A stretch of DNA of 64,000 nucleotides from Sclerodactyla briareus (taxonomy: Eukaryota; Echinodermata; Holothuroidea; Dendrochirotida; Sclerodactylidae), in contig JAODTK010000699.1 of assembly GCA_026419785.1 (NCBI GenBank), positions 352,001 through 416,000 on the forward strand. The letters are read 5' to 3'. Under the pieces are notes generated by a model. The model saw only the letters and a list, made by a program, of their open reading frames with translations. It did not search any database and was not told the origin of the DNA. Of this stretch, positions 1 through 11,925 are shown one piece after another (position 1 is the first letter of the stretch; each line of letters opens with the position of its first letter). The translations under genes were made by a program, and so were the position numbers.

Positions 1-529
1 TGGAAAATATTATCCGAAAAAGGAATCGCCCGAGCCTTGTACTGAGAGTCGAGATTTTGGACGAATGCCTGGCAACATCGCAAGAATTTTGCCCGTTTCG
101 CGTGCGTAATCGTTTTGTTTTTGGTATCATACCCTCAATAACTTTCTGTAATTCGGGGTCTGGAATTTGTTCCCTTTCCCACCCAAGTACCCAGTACGCA
201 TATGAGGTCTGGGTTCATTATCAGTTCACGAGACGCGGGCCAATAGCGAACAAACCAAAGATAATTGATGATTTTTTTCTGCAATGTATCCAAGATTCTG
301 CGGTTAGCCGCCACCGCAGCATTATTATTGCTTTACAAGTCTTTGGATTCTCAATATATTTGGAAGAACAAAACACAATAAAATATTAGAATGTGAACAA
401 ACATGACCAAAGATTCTTAGGTACCATTGCTGCGCTCGCAAAATTTCTCTGCTTCACGCACAGTCCGTGCTGATATGAACTTGTTGACGTTCTTCAAATC
501 ATTAATAATCCATGACATCGAAACCGTGA
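1..529. other. Unassigned flank, no gene seen
   Basis: AT-rich sequence left of the first large repeat. Reading frames here are short and resemble no family I know. No splice-site pair, promoter cluster or repeat end was seen. Confidence 0.5.
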
Positions 530-1943
530 CCAATGCAACACACCCCAACATACTATGGAGCTGATTTATCACATTATGGTCATATTGGAGTAATTAAAGC
601 AGTTAACAGGAACCATTGTATGATTGTTGGACGAGAAATACAGATGACATGAGAACAGTGCGGGCATTCAGTTTCCACGTGTTTACAATATCATGGATTG
701 TTGTGGTGATAATACATTGCGATCACTCCTCCAGAGGCTTAGGAAAGGAACGAATAAGCAAATTTAGTGAGTGATGAGGTTTCATTAAGAATGCATTTTC
801 CAAAGCGGAATGAGTGATTACGAGATTAGGCGAAATAAAGATGTTGAACAGGTTTTTTGTTTTTCAAGAAAGCCGAACAGTTTGAGACCTGCATGTATCA
901 TGTTTATTGCCTTTCTTTTTTTCATTGCAATTTCGAATCAGATTTTAATGATCACGCGTAATTGGTAGTTTTATCAATGAAACACCACTTTGTGGAGCTA
1001 TAATACTTATATGCCTATCAACCGATGCAGCCTCGTAAACATTGTTCTTATTGATGCTTTGGCAATGGGGCAGGTGGGACACGACGGAAACACGCGGTCA
1101 CGATCTCTCGATAGTGGCGCAAACACACTGGGAACCATCGGCCTGTTACTAAAAAGTATGTATAACATATGCAGTAAGTATTCTGTGAAGAAAACGAAAA
1201 CTGAAAGTAATCGTGCTTCTACTCTATCATAGAAAACCTAAATGAAGCGAAGATTCCAGTTGTAATCACGCTGGTCTACATTTTGTCATGACTATGACTG
1301 TAAGGCTAACTGACCACAAATATAAAGGAATGTTAGGTAATTATGTTTGTCACCCGGGATGACTGGCGATTGTTATTGAACGTAGTCTCATTGATGATAT
1401 TTGATTTGTTCTGTCAGTTTTCCACGTATTCGGAATGGCCGAACTGAAACTGTAATAGGAGGTAAATGGGAATGTCAGTGTTACATTTTGGTTCATCAAT
1501 GAAATCACGATCACATATGAAGTCCTCTCCAGTAGAACCTTCAAGAGACAAACCTTCTATTAATCTTAATGATCGAGTAAACGTTACCCACAATCCTCCA
1601 CACGAACATCATGTTGACCACTAGGCGTGGCTGTACCATGCCTATGATTCTTCTCCTACTGTAAGAAGGAACCAGTGACGTATGTTTTCTGAGTAAAAGA
1701 AAGGTTCACCTTCTGCCATAGTCAATGTGATGCTCTGCCATAAGAGTACAGGGAAGTCAATCCTGTGCTCTAGGGCTGAAAAGATCGTGAGCGTCGCTGG
1801 CTAAAACAGAAAGATTGATTTAGTTCAGGTTGCATAAACGAAGCGATAAACACAACCAGGTAGGTATATTCAAGTAGTACTCGCACAGGTGGTCTCTGCA
1901 AATAGGTTAGAATTGCCTGGTTCGGGCATTTCATAATTGTGAC

Positions 1944-2157
1944 AAGGTCTTATTTACCCATCTGTAGTTCTCTCTACCCTAATACATATGCGAGCCCCAC
2001 GCAAAACTGAGAATAACAACGATATCCTCCCTGGTCCAGTCTACACATCTAAGGTCTTACTAACCCATCTGTAGTTGTCACTACATTATACATATGCGGG
2101 TTCCCACGCAAAACTGAGAATAACAACGATATCCTCTCTGGTCTAGACAGCCAGTCA
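1944..2157 (+). repeat. Tandem duplication, period 107 bp, private to M1-A
   Basis: The segment starting AAGGTCTTA at 1,944 recurs at 2,051 with a few substitutions. M1-B (near 31,262) and M1-C (near 41,310) have one unit only, so the duplication arose in copy A. Confidence 0.8.
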
Positions 2158-2942
2158 GGCTCATTTTTTCTAGGATGATACTCACACCAGATGCTGAAGC
2201 CCTGGTCAGTTCATGAACCATCCACTTGTGCTCCTGGCGGCTACCATGGTAGATGCCAACAGTTCCTGACAGACGTGTGCTCGAATCACGCGCCTGTAAT
2301 CAGAATACCATGGTGTGTATCATATATAGCATCTTTTATTCAACCCAATAATTGAAGTACTCTTAGGAAACATTCACGAAACAAGTGTTGTGTGCTTCAG
2401 GTGCACTCTCATTGAAATGGGGGCTATGGCCGAAATATAGATTTTTTTTCGAGCCAGAAGCTGCAGAAGATAGCAAATGCTGCACCATATTGTATATGGG
2501 ATCATTACCAATTCTAACATTCCTCAGATGTTGGGAATAAAATCTCCCCTTTGGACCCTCTCTCAGTAACTCGATCATATACTCCTCCTGAGTGCCCCCC
2601 CCCCCCCGGTTAAGTCACTTTTATCCCTCCCCAGTGTCCCATTTGGTGAGGGCTTTCATGCATACAATAATTCGCCCACACGAAACATTGCTCTTCGTTG
2701 CTCCCAACCCCCAATGCAGTACCGCCGGGTTGCTTTGAATCTCTCACGGCCACCCGTAGTGTAGTCATAAATATCGCTCAGTGTGTGTCCACTGGCGGCG
2801 GGTGTGGGCGGGAGGGGGGGGGGGGGGAGGGGGGACTCAGTACGACTCGCAACATTGTCCAGGCATTGATTGATAAAACTCAACTCTATCTAGCCTAAAA
2901 CATTTCATGGGCATGCGACCCTCAATTGTAGAGACAAGCAGT

Positions 2943-3165
2943 GTCTCGTGACACACGTTAATCGTGGTTTAATTCCCGCATTCAAGGCTACTCGAATGAG
3001 TTAGCAAAAAAAAAACAACACAAAACAGCAAACAAACAAACGTGACGGGCCTTATTGGAGTGTGTCGCCTCTTTCAATTGTTGGATTTGCGTTACATTGT
3101 CTCGGGACACACACTGTCGTGATTTAATTAACGCGTTCAACGCTACCCGAAGGAGTTAGCATGGA
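2943..3165 (+). repeat. Diverged internal direct repeat, period about 156 bp
   Basis: The segment GTCTCGxGACACAC ... TTCAAxGCTAC ... GAGTTAGC occurs at 2,943 and 3,099. M1-B shows the same pair near 31,941 and 32,084, so this duplication predates the split of copies A and B. An A-rich stretch follows each unit. Confidence 0.65.
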
Positions 3166-4380
3166 AGAACAACAAAAAACAAAAAACAAAAAAGAACATA
3201 TCAGTATCTTAATCACAGTGAGTCCAGTGTGTCCAAGTAATTATCCTCTTTTCTTTTCCTTGATATGTGTTTATATTCGTTTTGTGTTCTTATATTTCGT
3301 ATTTCGTTCAGCTAACCTAAAAGGGTTGGTTGACCTCAAAAATGGAAACACCATCATGAAATCCGAAATTTGTAATTTGTCACAGCTGCATAAATGTATG
3401 CATACAATAGCGAAATTGGTGGCTCCTACTATAGTAAAAAAAAAAAGCAATCCGTGATCGTTTACTTTGATAAAAAAGAGTTTGTCAACTCAAAGATATC
3501 CACTACACTCAATTTCGAGGTCTGCAAGCACTTCTTTCCAGGGTCTTCATTCTACACACTCACACACACTTACTGAGGCTTACACAGTACGACAACATTA
3601 ATTCACTGTGTATGCCTGAAATGTTAAACTAGTAGCAGTCTACTATAACCAGAATGGTACTGCTTGTCTGCAAACTGGTAAAAGAAAACACTCTCCCCAG
3701 AATACGAAAGGCATTAGGATATTGTTTTAGTTGTCATGTGCCGGTATATCACATATTATATTGATATGTAACGTAAAAGGAGAGAAATAGGTCTTATCCG
3801 ATGCATTACTTACCCCATTGGCCATTATCAGAGTTGAGACATAATAAACGAGGTTTCGCAGGCTGGATAGCAGAATATGAAGAAAGGAAGACATTTGTGG
3901 AGAATATAAAAACATATGGGCTCTGGCCAGAACCTGTTCGCTCCCCATTTCGTTTTGTTCTTTTTTCTTCACATGGTAAATATGACATCGATCAAGACCA
4001 TGTGTCAGGTTGAAGAATGCCCAACGAACCAGTGGTACTCTATTCTAACTGAACGACTCAAATGTCAACGTTATCATATAGGTGGAGCACTACATATTCA
4101 TGCCAAGCCAATCCAAGCTAAGCCAAGCGATCTTTCGTGAGCAGTATGGCGGCATCATAACGGCATCTTGTAGTTTGGGGCAAACCAACAGACATCGCAG
4201 TGAGAATATACTGTTCTCGAAATAACTGACATCTTGAAGACAACAACCACTAGTGTTTTTTCCGTGAATTAACTTACATAATTACTAACATAATTACCCA
4301 ATTTCATTCCGGGGTATCGATATAATATACAATAAGGTAACCAGCGGTTAGCTCCCCGATTCTTGTCCCGCCCATTTAAA

Positions 4381-5130
4381 GCTCCATTCAGCATTTGCTT
4401 CCTGCTTGAAAATGAACTTGCACGGATGCAAATTTCACCTGGATAGATCGATTCATCATGAAAAAAGAATACTATACAACCCAAATTCCGCCGCAATTCA
4501 TGCGGTTTTCGCGGAGAAAAGTCTCTGAATGTGTCAGAAATGAAATGGCCGGCCGGCCGAAATTAATTCACTTCTATCAGAAGTGCCAAGCCCCCGCGCG
4601 ACAGTCAATCAGAAACGTGATTTAGGAGGCACACCTCCATTACGCAACTTATTATCACTGAAAACTATCCTCCATTCAAAAGAGAGTAACATTGTAATCG
4701 ATATAGGGTAATGGGGTCAACAATCCTCCACAAATTATGGCCCAACATACGGAAATCCACAAGCGGTTTCTCCGATTCTCTCCACCGAGCGAAGAAGGGT
4801 TGTATTCGGTTTATCTTGCTCCGCGGTAGGATTTTTATGAGCGATCACAGATCTTCATTTTTTCTCAACATGACTCAATGATCATCGTAATTAGGGAGCA
4901 ACAAATGTTGTTTCTAATCAGGAAAATCAGCAAATGATTTACGTTCCACGCGGCTGTGAATTTTTCGTGACCTTAATCTCAAATAATCGGTCGAAAATCG
5001 CGTATTATAATTTATAAATAATGGAGAAATCAGAAATAGCAAACGAACACTCTTATCACGGAGAGTACACATATTTTTTAGGTAATGGCACCACACTACC
5101 TGCAGCATCGCGCAGCGCCATAGTTGTGCA
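4381..5130. other. Non-repeat flank upstream of a candidate promoter
   Basis: No gene is seen. A GGCCGGCCGGCCG tract lies near 4,548. From about 5,100 the sequence turns CG-rich and leads into the candidate promoter and first exon that follow. Confidence 0.4.
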
Positions 5131-5132
5131 GT

Positions 5133-5146
5133 CCAATCGGAAGTGG
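5133..5146 (+). promoter_or_regulatory. CCAAT box next to ETS-like site
   Basis: CCAAT at 5,133-5,137 is followed directly by CGGAAGTGG at 5,138-5,146, which fits the ETS core GGAAGT. The pair lies about 90 bases before the ATG at 5,232, in a CG-rich patch. CCAAT and ETS sites close to the start are common in TATA-less animal promoters. Its role here is inferred from position. Confidence 0.45.
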
Positions 5147-5231
5147 AGGCCCAAGCGAAAACAAATAGGCTGTCCCGATGGGGAAGTAGCGGAGACGAGA
5201 GCGGAGGCGAAAGTCGGACAGCCGGGGAATA

Positions 5232-5323
5232 ATGACCGAAAATCAGCTAGAAAGTTGGGACAATGTTAAGCTCGTGAATGGTCTAAAAACGGACATCGAA
5301 GTAGCGGCGCTTCTGCTGGACAG
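5232..5323 (+). CDS. Candidate first coding exon, unknown protein
   Basis: An ATG at 5,232 opens 30 codons beginning MTENQLESWDNVKLVNGLKT and ending in an acidic/hydrophobic stretch, IEVAALLLD. The exon stops two bases into a codon (AG) at a donor, GTAGGT, at 5,324. The reading is open, CG-rich compared with its surroundings, and lies about 90 bases after CCAAT and ETS-like motifs. That set of signals fits a real 5' exon. I do not recognise the protein. An overlapping frame from 5,021 also contains this DNA but lacks the promoter context and ends in a stop at 5,267. A possible next exon begins at 9,990 after a good pyrimidine-rich acceptor; phase fits and the frame stays open to a TAA near 10,059, but this link is weak. 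The exon lies in the non-duplicated island between M1-A and M2-A and converges with the minus-strand set starting at 20,597. Confidence 0.45.
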
Positions 5324-5849
5324 GTAGGTCAATACTTGTACTGTGCAGTGAGCTGCAATGTATTTGCAGCTAGGCCTAGCTACCTACTAACAGACTCACT
5401 GGGCTATTCACTTGTAGCTTGAAATGTATAATTGTAATGTAGGTGTACTAGTTGAACAAGACATTTGGAAATTAATGCTGTGTGTGATCGCCCCAAAGAA
5501 GCTTCAAAAGAGCACACTATCCACTGCGGAACCGTAAGTTCCTGCTTACTCAATACTCATATGCCTTGTGATATGCTTTCACCGAAGGTACTCCAGCTGA
5601 CTAAGGAGTAAGGAAGTCCTTAGTAGGATATGCAGAGGCTCCAGTTTGGGTGTGGAAGGACAACGGACAATTCTTGCCTACTCTTCTTCGAAGAGTGACC
5701 TGGTAAAAGAGGCAGAGATGAAAAATTTCTGCTACGGGATCGCCATTCACCGTCCCCATCCGACAGACAGGAGTGTAGCTTCAATCGTGCCGCCATTCCC
5801 ACACGAGAATGGAACGGGTGGTAGTGGGTCTGAGTTAGTGGAAAGGGAC
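5324..5849. other. Putative first intron, 5' part
   Basis: This stretch follows the donor at 5,324. No exon with both splice sites was found. From about 5,640 it may already belong to the SINE that follows. Confidence 0.35.
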
Positions 5850-5962
5850 TGAGGAGAAGGGGTTTGAAACAGGGACCTTGGGAAATTTGACGACACCGGG
5901 GTTTGAACCAGGGAGGGACCCCAGGCATTGCAGGTGGACACTCTACCAATCCTGCCACCTCA
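5850..5962 (-). repeat. tRNA-derived SINE head or tRNA pseudogene
   Basis: On the minus strand an A-box-like TGGCAGGATTGGTAGAGTG (about 5,941-5,959) is followed by CTGCAAT, an anticodon loop like tRNA-Cys (GCA), and a B-box-like GGTTCAAACCCC at 5,898-5,909. A second B-box-like GTTTCAAACCCC lies further on at 5,859-5,870. The order and spacing fit a Pol III promoter. The acceptor stem is not intact, so this is a SINE head or pseudogene and not a working tRNA gene. Confidence 0.6.
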
Positions 5963-7744
5963 CCACTCTGAGAACACTAGCTATATATAATGGAGTGATT
6001 TTGAGTCAATCACCTAACGAGTAGCAAATATTCATTTTTTTTTTTTTCTATACTGAACACCATTCGAAATACATAGAATTTGGCAGCATCGTTTATTTGG
6101 TCAAATTTTCCACATCCACCGGGGTTTGCATCGTCTCCTGTGGGATATACTAAGAATAAAATGCCTGAAGTCGGTTCCTATTTCACAGCTCAGCAACTTA
6201 AAGAATAATAGGGTTATCGCAAATCAATCACTGTGGTGAGCTGTTAGATTAGCTGTTTTGCAAAACATGAACAAAATTTGACACATGAAAATATGTCTGA
6301 TGAAATTCGTTCTTTTGGAATGTAAAGTGAAGCGGAAAAATGCAGGAGAAATATCCGTGTCGGTTATTTCGGAGCAGAGTGCGATTTGAAGACAAAAGGT
6401 TCTTGGGCAAATGTCTCAACAGTCCTGATCCAGGTTGGAATTTGCCTACAGAATGGTGGTTATAAAATTGTATATTTGCATTCTCAAGTGATTGGACAAT
6501 GTTCCACAAAATGCACTCAGTGTGATGAATATTGTTACATTTTTACATTCAATACATTGTGTGCCTGTACGCATTGCTAATAAAATTTTATCCGCACTGA
6601 TTGACTCCCGATAACGATCGACTCCCGATTACTATACTATATGCTATTCTCTAGTGAGAGATTTAAACAGGCGAGTGAGCGGGAGACGACATGTGAGCTG
6701 CACCAGCTCAATGCGGGTGACACAGACTTAGTAGGATGCACTTGTGTAGCCATACATTGCTTGTTTAGTCCAAGTGGAGAAGAGGGGTAGGAGTCAAAAT
6801 TGTTAGCCCCGCTGTTAGCTGTAGGTCCAGTCACTGTCAACCAACAGTACTACGTATACATTGAGTCGCTCGGCAGCCCAAGTCCATCAAACGTGATTGG
6901 GGACACAACTGTGCATGTTCTGGTTCAATGAACAGTTGATTAGAAAATCTCCCGCTCATTCCAAGAAACTTCCTTCCATGTGACATGTATTAAATAGGCC
7001 TATGACCTTGTAGGTGATTGAATAAAAGCTGGAGGTATCAACGATAAAAAATTTTACATTCCGGCAGAATCACATGTAATCAGGAAGCAATGGAGTGACC
7101 GGAAACCGAGTATGAGTGAAGAATTTAGAAAATCAGACAGATATCGTGGTCAGTTATGGAATTATGACATTCTTTGCTATATAATGTGACAAGTTACTGT
7201 AGCAGTATTTCAATAGAAGGGAAACAAGAGGAAAGAAGAAAAATTTAGTGGCTTATCAGAATCAGATAGTCATGTTTGGTCCTTGTGTAGTCTATGTCCA
7301 GAGTGGCCTACTTCCTGCCCGTAACAGTAGTTGCATGGTACACTCCTGATGTTATATGAATATTTGTTTTGGTAATTATCCGCAGATACTGTATGCCAAG
7401 TACCAATCGTGAATAGCACACGCAATGGCTGCTGGGCCATCTTTTTCCACACCACACTCACACCTGACTCACCTTAGTCAGCCTGGTCCATCGAAGAGGT
7501 GAGTTCTTCTCCATACATGAACAATATCAAGATTAGTCAATGAACCTACTGTAGTTGGTACAGAACAATCTGCTGTCATGCTGTCATTGGCAGATCATGT
7601 TTGGACACTCCTGGCCATACAAAATATACGAGTTCCATACTGAACTAGACATGTGTAGGCGTGTAAAACGCCCACATGTATATCACCGCTCTGGAGAAAT
7701 CCTGAGAAGTATCTTACACCCCATGATAACTGGGTAAAGAAGTC
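5963..7744. other. No gene seen; intron-like or intergenic
   Basis: AT-rich, with a short T run near 6,036. Frames are short and on both strands equally. No domain, RNA fold or repeat copy was noticed. Confidence 0.4.
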
Positions 7745-7943
7745 TAAGGTGATTGGCCGGCGCGGCAGAGGTAGGCCTGGGATAAGGTTATTCATAGTGA
7801 TCTTGCAGCGGTAGGGAGAGACCAATCTCTTGCCCAGAATAGGGTAGAGTTCGAAAGCGGGCTGCCGTCGGAGAACCTCCGTCTAACCCATGCCAGCATG
7901 GAACATTGACGTTACACTGTCTATGATTATGATGATGATAATC
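7745..7943 (+). repeat. SINE-like element with GAT-rich tail
   Basis: A GAGTTCGAAAGC B-box-like site (about 7,846) is followed by CCCATGCCAGCATGGAAC (about 7,887) and then a TGATTATGATGATGAT tail. The CCCATGCCAGCATGGAA...GACGTTA segment followed by GATGAT repeats is, from memory, like the 3' part of SINEs common in molluscs and other marine invertebrates. I could not find a clean A box, so the 5' limit is uncertain. Confidence 0.45.
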
Positions 7944-7956
7944 CACCAAGTTTCTC

Positions 7957-8163
7957 ACAAAGTTTGGAAAATTGCATAAATTTCGCAAATTTAACCTCCG
8001 AGGACCTTGAAATGACCTCTACATTTTTCGGGATCAACTATAGTCCCTACCACCAATTTTGTTCAAATCTGACAAAGTTTGGAAAATTGCATAAATTTCG
8101 CAAATTTAACCTCCGAGGACCTTGAAATGACCTCAACATTTTCCAGGATCAACTATAGTCCCT
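7957..8163 (+). repeat. Near-identical tandem pair, period 115 bp
   Basis: The unit starting ACAAAGTTTGGAAAATTGC occurs at 7,957 and 8,072 with only a few mismatches over about 95 bases. It contains the AGGTCA/TCAAGGTCA words (minus strand) common in dispersed marine invertebrate repeats. The high likeness points to a recent duplication. Confidence 0.8.
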
Positions 8164-8180
8164 ACCCACCGAGTTGGTGC

Positions 8181-9440
8181 TTATATAGCGCTTAAGGCAA
8201 TGCCTCGAAGCGCTTTACAACGAAGAAGAGAAGAAAAATCGGGAGTGAAGCATGAACAGATGAGTTTCAGCTTTCTCTTGAAAGAGCTGATACTAGGGGA
8301 GTTTCGAACATCCTCTGGAAGGGCGTTCCAGAGAGAAGTCCCCAACCAGGAGGAGAAGCACGTTAACCGTACGTTTAGTGTGAATTATGGGTTGTGAGAA
8401 CAGGTTAACTGGTGGAAAACGAAGATTGCGAACAGGAACATAAGGCCTTTTAAGATTTTGTAGATAAGCTGGTGAATCACCTTTGTGAATGTTAAACATG
8501 ACAAGCAGAACCTTGGAGGAAATTCGAGCGCCAGCTGGGAGCCAATGAAGATTGCGCAGGACTGGAGTGATATGCTGTCTGGGCTTAGTACAAGTGACAA
8601 TTCTGGCGGCTGCATTCTGAATATGCTGGAGTTAACCAAGTTCGGAAAAAGGGAGACCAGCGTCTAAAAGTCCAAACAGGATGATAAAAAAGCATTAGCT
8701 AGCTTTTCAGCGGAATCCTGGTCAAGATATTTCCGCAACTGTCCAAGTTTGTGAAAATCATACCAGCCGGATCAGCACATGTTGCGGATATGTGATTTGA
8801 GCTCAGGTGATGATCAACTGTAACTCCAAGGTTTCTTTCTTCTGGCGAATTGACAGGCCGAATAAGTGAATTCCCAACGCGCAGTGGGAAAAGTGGTTGG
8901 TACTTACGGTGTCTGGGGTGATATGCATGAACTTGGTGTGGGTCATTGGAGTCATTTATTCTAAGCTTATTTACAGCATCCCATGCATACAGCTGATACC
9001 AATTCTTCAATTCTACTGATAGCAGATGATCGATCAGATGAGTGATAGGAGAGGTACAACTGCGTATCATCAGCATAGATCTGTGTGTGGTCCACTACAA
9101 TCGCAATAATACGATGCCACATCATCCGTAAAAATTCGCGGAATTCTAACAATGTCATGGAGAAAGTGAGACTTCTAAAGGCTGATTAACTACCTGTGTT
9201 TTGTCGAGATCTTTACGAATTTTGTCTACCTCCTCAGAGAAGAATTCCGCAAATTGGTCAGCAAGGACCCTAGAACAAGGACGAGCAGGCAAACGTCTTT
9301 CAGATTTAGTGTTACAGATTGAGTCAACAGTACTGAAAAAAATGGAATCATCGCACTCTCTAAGCTGTGAAGAAAAGTAATCACACTTTGTAGATTCAAG
9401 CTCTTGATTATAAACTTATAAAGCGCTAAAGAGTTATTGT
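8181..9440 (-). pseudogene. Decayed LINE ORF2 (L2/CR1-like), internal deletion
   Basis: Read on the minus strand from 9,440. First comes the linker between endonuclease and reverse transcriptase, with LADQFAEFFSEEVDKIRKDL near 9,250-9,190. The sequence then jumps, past the lost RT fingers and palm start, to the catalytic box YADDTQLYLS near 9,080-9,050. A thumb region follows (VNKLRINDSNDPHQ near 8,970-8,930, then SPEERNLGVTVD near 8,850-8,815). The last part is the typical LINE C-terminus LWNALPEDVRNSPSISSFKR near 8,325-8,266, ending at a TAA at 8,181-8,183. Frames change several times and stops occur, so it is dead. The family is judged from the DDTQLYLS box and the WNALPEDVR tail motif, both common in L2/CR1-type elements. 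Its 3' end carries the AGCGCTATATAA sequence that recurs in short dispersed repeats elsewhere in the window. Confidence 0.85.
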
Positions 9441-11115
9441 GCTACCGCCTAAAGTTTCCGGCGGCGGCGGAGCGTGAGACGGCGGCGACAGCTACACCCA
9501 AAACCATAATATGCCAGGACACTTCCAGAGTCGCGGGGATATGATTACCTGCAATAAAGGGGGTTTGTGCAACTGCACTGATAGTGGACATTTACACAGC
9601 ATCTGCTCGAGTAACACTATTTTTGGTCGAGTGTTGATGATTAATATCTATTGGCTAACCACCGCTCTATCTTTTCCCTTTCGTTATAAATCGAATAATT
9701 TCAGGACCATACTTTATTGTATTACATTGTTGTAGCTAGCCTTCGGGCATTATACAGGACTCAGTGTTCCACTTTGGAGGTGAAGCATCTCATAATGCAC
9801 CATCTGGCCGTACTTTGCAATGATATGGTGAATAGGCCAAGTGGAGTCATGAAAGTTTGAGGATCAATTTTTCTTTCGTCCAAAAAAGTAGACCTAGTAC
9901 TCATTTACATATTGAAGTTTGAAGTCTGGGTGAATATAAATAGTTTGTCAGATGAATTGTATCATTTTCTTCCTTTGCACTTTTTGCAGACACAAAAGAA
10001 ACTTCTCCAAGGGCTTGGGTAGATATACGTGTACGCCAATGAGGGAGGACAAAACCTAAATGACTACATTCCAGAACTCAGTCTGCCAAAAATGGATGCA
10101 AGATGACTGGACTTGGCGAAGGTCTGTTGACATGCCGGAGAAGGATCTACGCAGGCTGCCCCCCAACCAGTACCAGAGTCTCCACTGTCTGAGTTGGCTG
10201 AACAGCATATGCCAAGGTTATAAGCAACTCCCCACCCAGGCGCAGATACAGGTTTTTCCAAAAGAGGGAGCTGATGTTCGTGTTGTGAATCGAATGCAGA
10301 TAGACCTGCTGCGTACACCCTTCGGCGTAGGTCGAGGGCCTGCCTTGAGCTCCTGGAAACTGTAGGATTTTAGGTGTTCTCCAGTGCAATTTGAGGCATA
10401 TTCGAGAACATTTTATCTTGATTTCGGTAGGAAGTTATCAAGGCAATTCATGTAGTTATGCGTATCATGAAACAACGTCTGGAAATTGTAACAGGTCCAG
10501 GTCGAGTCATTTCACCCTTCTGATGTAGTGCGGGCCAGAGAGGTCAAATCACGCATGTATTAGGGCAGATGCATATGAAGGTCAAGGGGTACTTCAGACA
10601 CGAGATCAATCTCCACCCCTCCCCCAAATGTGATTATCATAATGACTGGGCATGGTCCAGAGAGGAAACCAAACGAAACAACGTCAGATCGATGGTTAGA
10701 ATACTTAGCTTCAGAAAGTATGCAAACTGCAGCTGCAATACATATTGATGTCACAGCCAAACTGAAACGCCCCAGGACGCTTGAGGTTGAGGCAAACAAA
10801 GTTTATTCTCCAAACCAGTAAAACGGTTCGAACAACGAGGTTGGTTGGATGTAAAATACGTTAACATGGAATATTTATTCATTTATAACAATGCATGTGC
10901 TAATACCATTGTGTCTATTGTTTTAAATTGTTGAAGTCAATTACGCTTTGGACCGGCATGACTAGGTCACCTTCTACATCGACTGAGCTCCCCAGAGACT
11001 ATTCAGCCAATTATAAACTCACCAATCTGGGTAATCAATCAGGCCTAATCCATTGGGGACCCCCAAAACGTTAGTCAACTTTGGGAACTCATATCACATC
11101 CTTATGAAGGGATTC
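9441..11115. other. No clear gene; one acceptor-like site
   Basis: A GC-rich patch with GGCGGCGGCGG lies near 9,461-9,475. At 9,961-9,989 a pyrimidine-rich run ends in TTTTTGCAG, a strong 3' splice acceptor on the plus strand, followed by about 23 open codons to a TAA near 10,059. Frames at 10,060-10,370 are open on both strands and resemble no family I know. Confidence 0.35.
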
Positions 11116-11116
11116 T

Positions 11117-11225
11117 GAGTGGGGTGGAGTTGGAAGTGATGATGGATATAAGGGAGGGGGCCGACAGGAGGGATTTCGAGTGGGTTGCGGTTGGAAGTAA
11201 GGATGGATATAGGGGGGGGCTTTGT
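11117..11225 (+). repeat. Short tandem repeat, period 61 bp, about 1.8 units
   Basis: GAGTGGG...GGTTGGAAGT...GATGGATATA occurs at 11,117 and 11,178 with few changes. Confidence 0.7.
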
Positions 11226-11394
11226 CCCTCTTTTGCTTCCCTAGATTGCCTAAGATGCAATTTGGTGCAACATAGCACTCCTATTCACCCACTCTGTTTC
11301 CAACAGGTTCCGGTTTTTACCTGGTCATGAATAAACTTTGATGCTTCAATGATTTTTTCCTGCAGTTAGTTTCCTCCTTTGATGGGTTGGGTCC

Positions 11395-11925
11395 AAGTAT
11401 GTCAGTGTGGCTAGATTTCTATCTGAGGAACCCCTCGTTTTTAAAAGACATACAAAACATATTCGTAACATCGGGTGCATCCGAAAGTACATTACCACGG
11501 AAGCATGTAAGACGCTCATTCACTCGCTTGTAACATCCCGCCTCAATTACGGCAACGCTCTTCTGCACGGTGTGTCCGACAGTCTCATCAGCCGCCTCCA
11601 AAAAGTTCAGAATACTGCTGCACGAATGGTTTCCGGCACCAGAAGACGCGAACATATCACTCCGATGTTACAGTCGTTACATTGGCTCCCAGTAGTCCAT
11701 CCATGGAATATCTCCCACCTACTTGCAGGAACTTGTCAGCATCTACCATCCAACACGAAGCCTTTGATCTGAAACTGAATTACGCCTCACTACACCAGTC
11801 ACAAGAACGAAGACATACAGGAAAGGGTTTTAAATAAGTCATCAGCCACACTATGAAACAATCTTCCAATTACAATACGAAAACTGGACACACTCGGGCA
11901 GTTCAAGACAGCAGTCAAGGTATGA
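11395..11925 (+). pseudogene. LINE reverse transcriptase C-terminal fragment
   Basis: A plus-strand frame at 11,407-11,772 reads HTKHIRNIGCIRKYITTEAC, then LIHSLVTSRLNYGNALLHGV, then LQKVQNTAARMVSGT and ITPMLQSLHWLPV. This is the thumb and connection region typical of L2/CR1-type LINE reverse transcriptases. After a frame change the tail goes on to about 11,925 with the YxTxxxHTR...FKTAVK type end. No endonuclease or palm lies upstream, so this is a 5'-truncated, dead copy in opposite orientation to the relic at 8,181-9,440. Confidence 0.85.

Larger units (their letters stand above)
530..4380 (+). repeat. Large direct repeat module M1, copy A
   Basis: This block matches 29,820-33,990 and 40,836-45,870 in the same order and orientation. 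Anchors seen in more than one copy include the CATTATGGTCATATTGGAG segment (576 and 29,861), the GATGATACTCACAC segment near 2,173, 31,380 and 41,439, and TTACATAATTACTAACATAA near 4,274 and 33,473. Copy A carries its own 107-bp tandem duplication at 1,944-2,157. It lacks the 203-bp duplication shared by copies B and C. Homology fades near 4,380, while B and C stay alike for some 400 bases more. No long frame is kept between copies, so the module looks non-coding. The left edge is approximate. Confidence 0.85.

Noticed and set aside
10060..10389. 100-codon frame on the plus strand with two on the minus strand
   Set aside because: Open in several phases, no domain and no splice partner. Not enough to call a gene.
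11581..11610. Second hammerhead candidate from CTGATGA on the minus strand
   Set aside because: No stem II and no GAAA follow; the word lies in LINE coding sequence.
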